A stretch of 64,000 nt of DNA. It comes from Mumia sp. Pv4-285. Its GTDB lineage: Bacteria > Actinomycetota > Actinomycetes > Propionibacteriales > Nocardioidaceae. Position numbers and translations under genes: made by a program. This document shows, one piece after another, positions 63,550 through 64,000 of the stretch (position 1 is the stretch's first letter; every line of letters starts with the position of its first letter). The notes under the pieces were generated by a model. The model ran no database searches and was not told the DNA's origin. It was given only the letters and a program-made list of their open reading frames with translations. The stretch lies in contig NZ_CP162023.1 in NCBI RefSeq assembly GCF_041320275.1, forward strand, positions 1,984,001 through 2,048,000, given 5' to 3'.

Positions 63550-64000
63550 TCAGTCGAGGAAGGTCGCCGGCGGCGGCAGCGTCCGCGCGCCGCGGCCTCG
63601 GTACTGGAAGTGCTGCCAGTCGGAGCTGCCCATCCACCAGAACCCGTGCCGCGCCATGATGCGCACCACGAGGTGGCTGCTGCTGCGGTAGACGACCCGG
63701 GCCGGGCTTCGCCTCCTGTCCCACTCCCGGTTGGGGACGATGCCCCAGCCCGACCGGTACGGGTTCTCCCAGGTGTTGATGTCGATGCTCCGGCCGGTGC
63801 TGTGCGGGCTCCGGGTGCGCGGGCGTCCCACGACGCCCCGGCAGTTGAAGCCGGACGAGTTGCCGGCGGCCATGGACTTCATGTCGTCGCCGCCGCGGAG
63901 CCGACGCGACCATCCGAAGCGGTCGACGCGGTACAACGACCGGATCGGCGCCTTCGCGGCGTACAGGTCGCGGAAGACCCGCCGGGTGGCCTTGGCGACG
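63550..64000 (-). CDS. M15-type peptidase (D-Ala-D-Ala carboxypeptidase family), partial at window end
   Basis: 149 residues of the C-terminal part are visible; the frame runs off the window and the start is beyond 64000. The metal and catalytic motifs of the M15 zinc peptidases are present: SPHSTGRSIDINTWENPY supplies the first His and the Asp of HxxGxSxD, and the C-terminal WWMGSSDWQHFQYRG gives the DxxHF pair. The SRRLRGGDDMKSMAAGNSSG segment is also typical of the VanY/M15C group. It probably trims peptidoglycan peptides outside the cell; a signal peptide would be in the missing part. It converges on rsgA, 6 nt from its stop. Confidence 0.85.
   Translation of the reverse strand, partial: VAKATRRVFRDLYAAKAPIRSLYRVDRFGWSRRLRGGDDMKSMAAGNSSGFNCRGVVGRPRTRSPHSTGRSIDINTWENPYRSGWGIVPNREWDRRRSPARVVYRSSSHLVVRIMARHGFWWMGSSDWQHFQYRGRGARTLPPPATFLD

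Overview
The window is high-GC, gene-dense chromosomal DNA from an actinobacterium. The order primary sigma factor - topoisomerase IV ParE - ParC - GNAT/acyl-CoA-synthetase protein - DUF5998 - alkaline-phosphatase-like protein - thymidine kinase matches the hrdB/parE/parC neighbourhood of Streptomyces and relatives. DUF222-HNH, DUF3000, DUF6636 and DUF7455 proteins, an APS reductase and a coproporphyrin-type heme cluster fit the same phylum. The family Nocardioidaceae (Nocardioides or Aeromicrobium type) is my best guess, but it is an inference. I see no rRNA, tRNA, transposase, prophage or CRISPR array.

Layout. 1-9.6 kb: the end of a universal stress protein, sigA, a secreted phytase, a rhomboid protease, an SOS-linked HNH protein, a DUF456 membrane protein, a small degenerate patch (a 40-residue secreted peptide and a frameshifted lipoprotein), DUF7455 and parE. 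9.6-24 kb: carbonic anhydrase, an LprG/P55-like lipoprotein-efflux operon, parC, a Pat-like lysine acetyltransferase, DUF5998, a phosphodiesterase-like enzyme, a receiver-flavoprotein fusion coupled to a membrane adenylate/guanylate cyclase, and thymidine kinase. 24-38 kb: sulfurtransferase, a large LuxR-type ATPase regulator, membrane proteins, an ATP-dependent DNA ligase, geranylgeranyl reductase with a queuosine-precursor transporter, convergent tgt, and a nucleoside hydrolase-ribokinase salvage operon. 38-45 kb: an SbcD/SbcC-like (YhaO/YhaN-like) nuclease operon with a START-domain protein, then a stand-alone SecDF fusion. 45-51 kb: a flavoprotein disulfide reductase homologue, a possible structured RNA, and a TetR-controlled two-gene operon with a perfect 26-bp operator. 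51-56.5 kb: DUF3000-RNase D facing hemE-hemY-hemQ, msrB and PPK2. 56.5-60.3 kb: assimilatory sulfate reduction (sulfite reductase, a zinc-ribbon peptide, APS reductase, a CbiX-like chelatase) behind a Cys-rich leader peptide. 60.3-64 kb: a START-like protein, an AidB-like acyl-CoA dehydrogenase, RsgA and a truncated M15 peptidase.

How genes work together. Coupling by 4-nt GTGA/ATGA or 8-nt overlaps is frequent: lprG-MFS, DUF5998-phosphodiesterase, receiver flavoprotein-cyclase, GGR-QueT, nucleoside hydrolase-rbsK, sbcD-sbcC-START, unknown-tetR, DUF3000-rnd, and sir-orf52-cysH. QueT and Tgt form a queuosine salvage pair. HemE, HemY and HemQ give the coproporphyrin-dependent heme route. The siroheme chelatase-like protein sits with the siroheme-dependent sulfite reductase.

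A recurring signal is a TAnnnT hexamer exactly 6 nt before the start codon. It occurs at 14 genes on both strands and predicts leaderless transcripts. The most interesting loci are the receiver-flavoprotein/cyclase pair, the cysteine leader peptide with upstream direct repeats, the TetR operon of unknown function, the SOS box over the HNH start, and a 98-nt element with pseudoknot-like complementarity.
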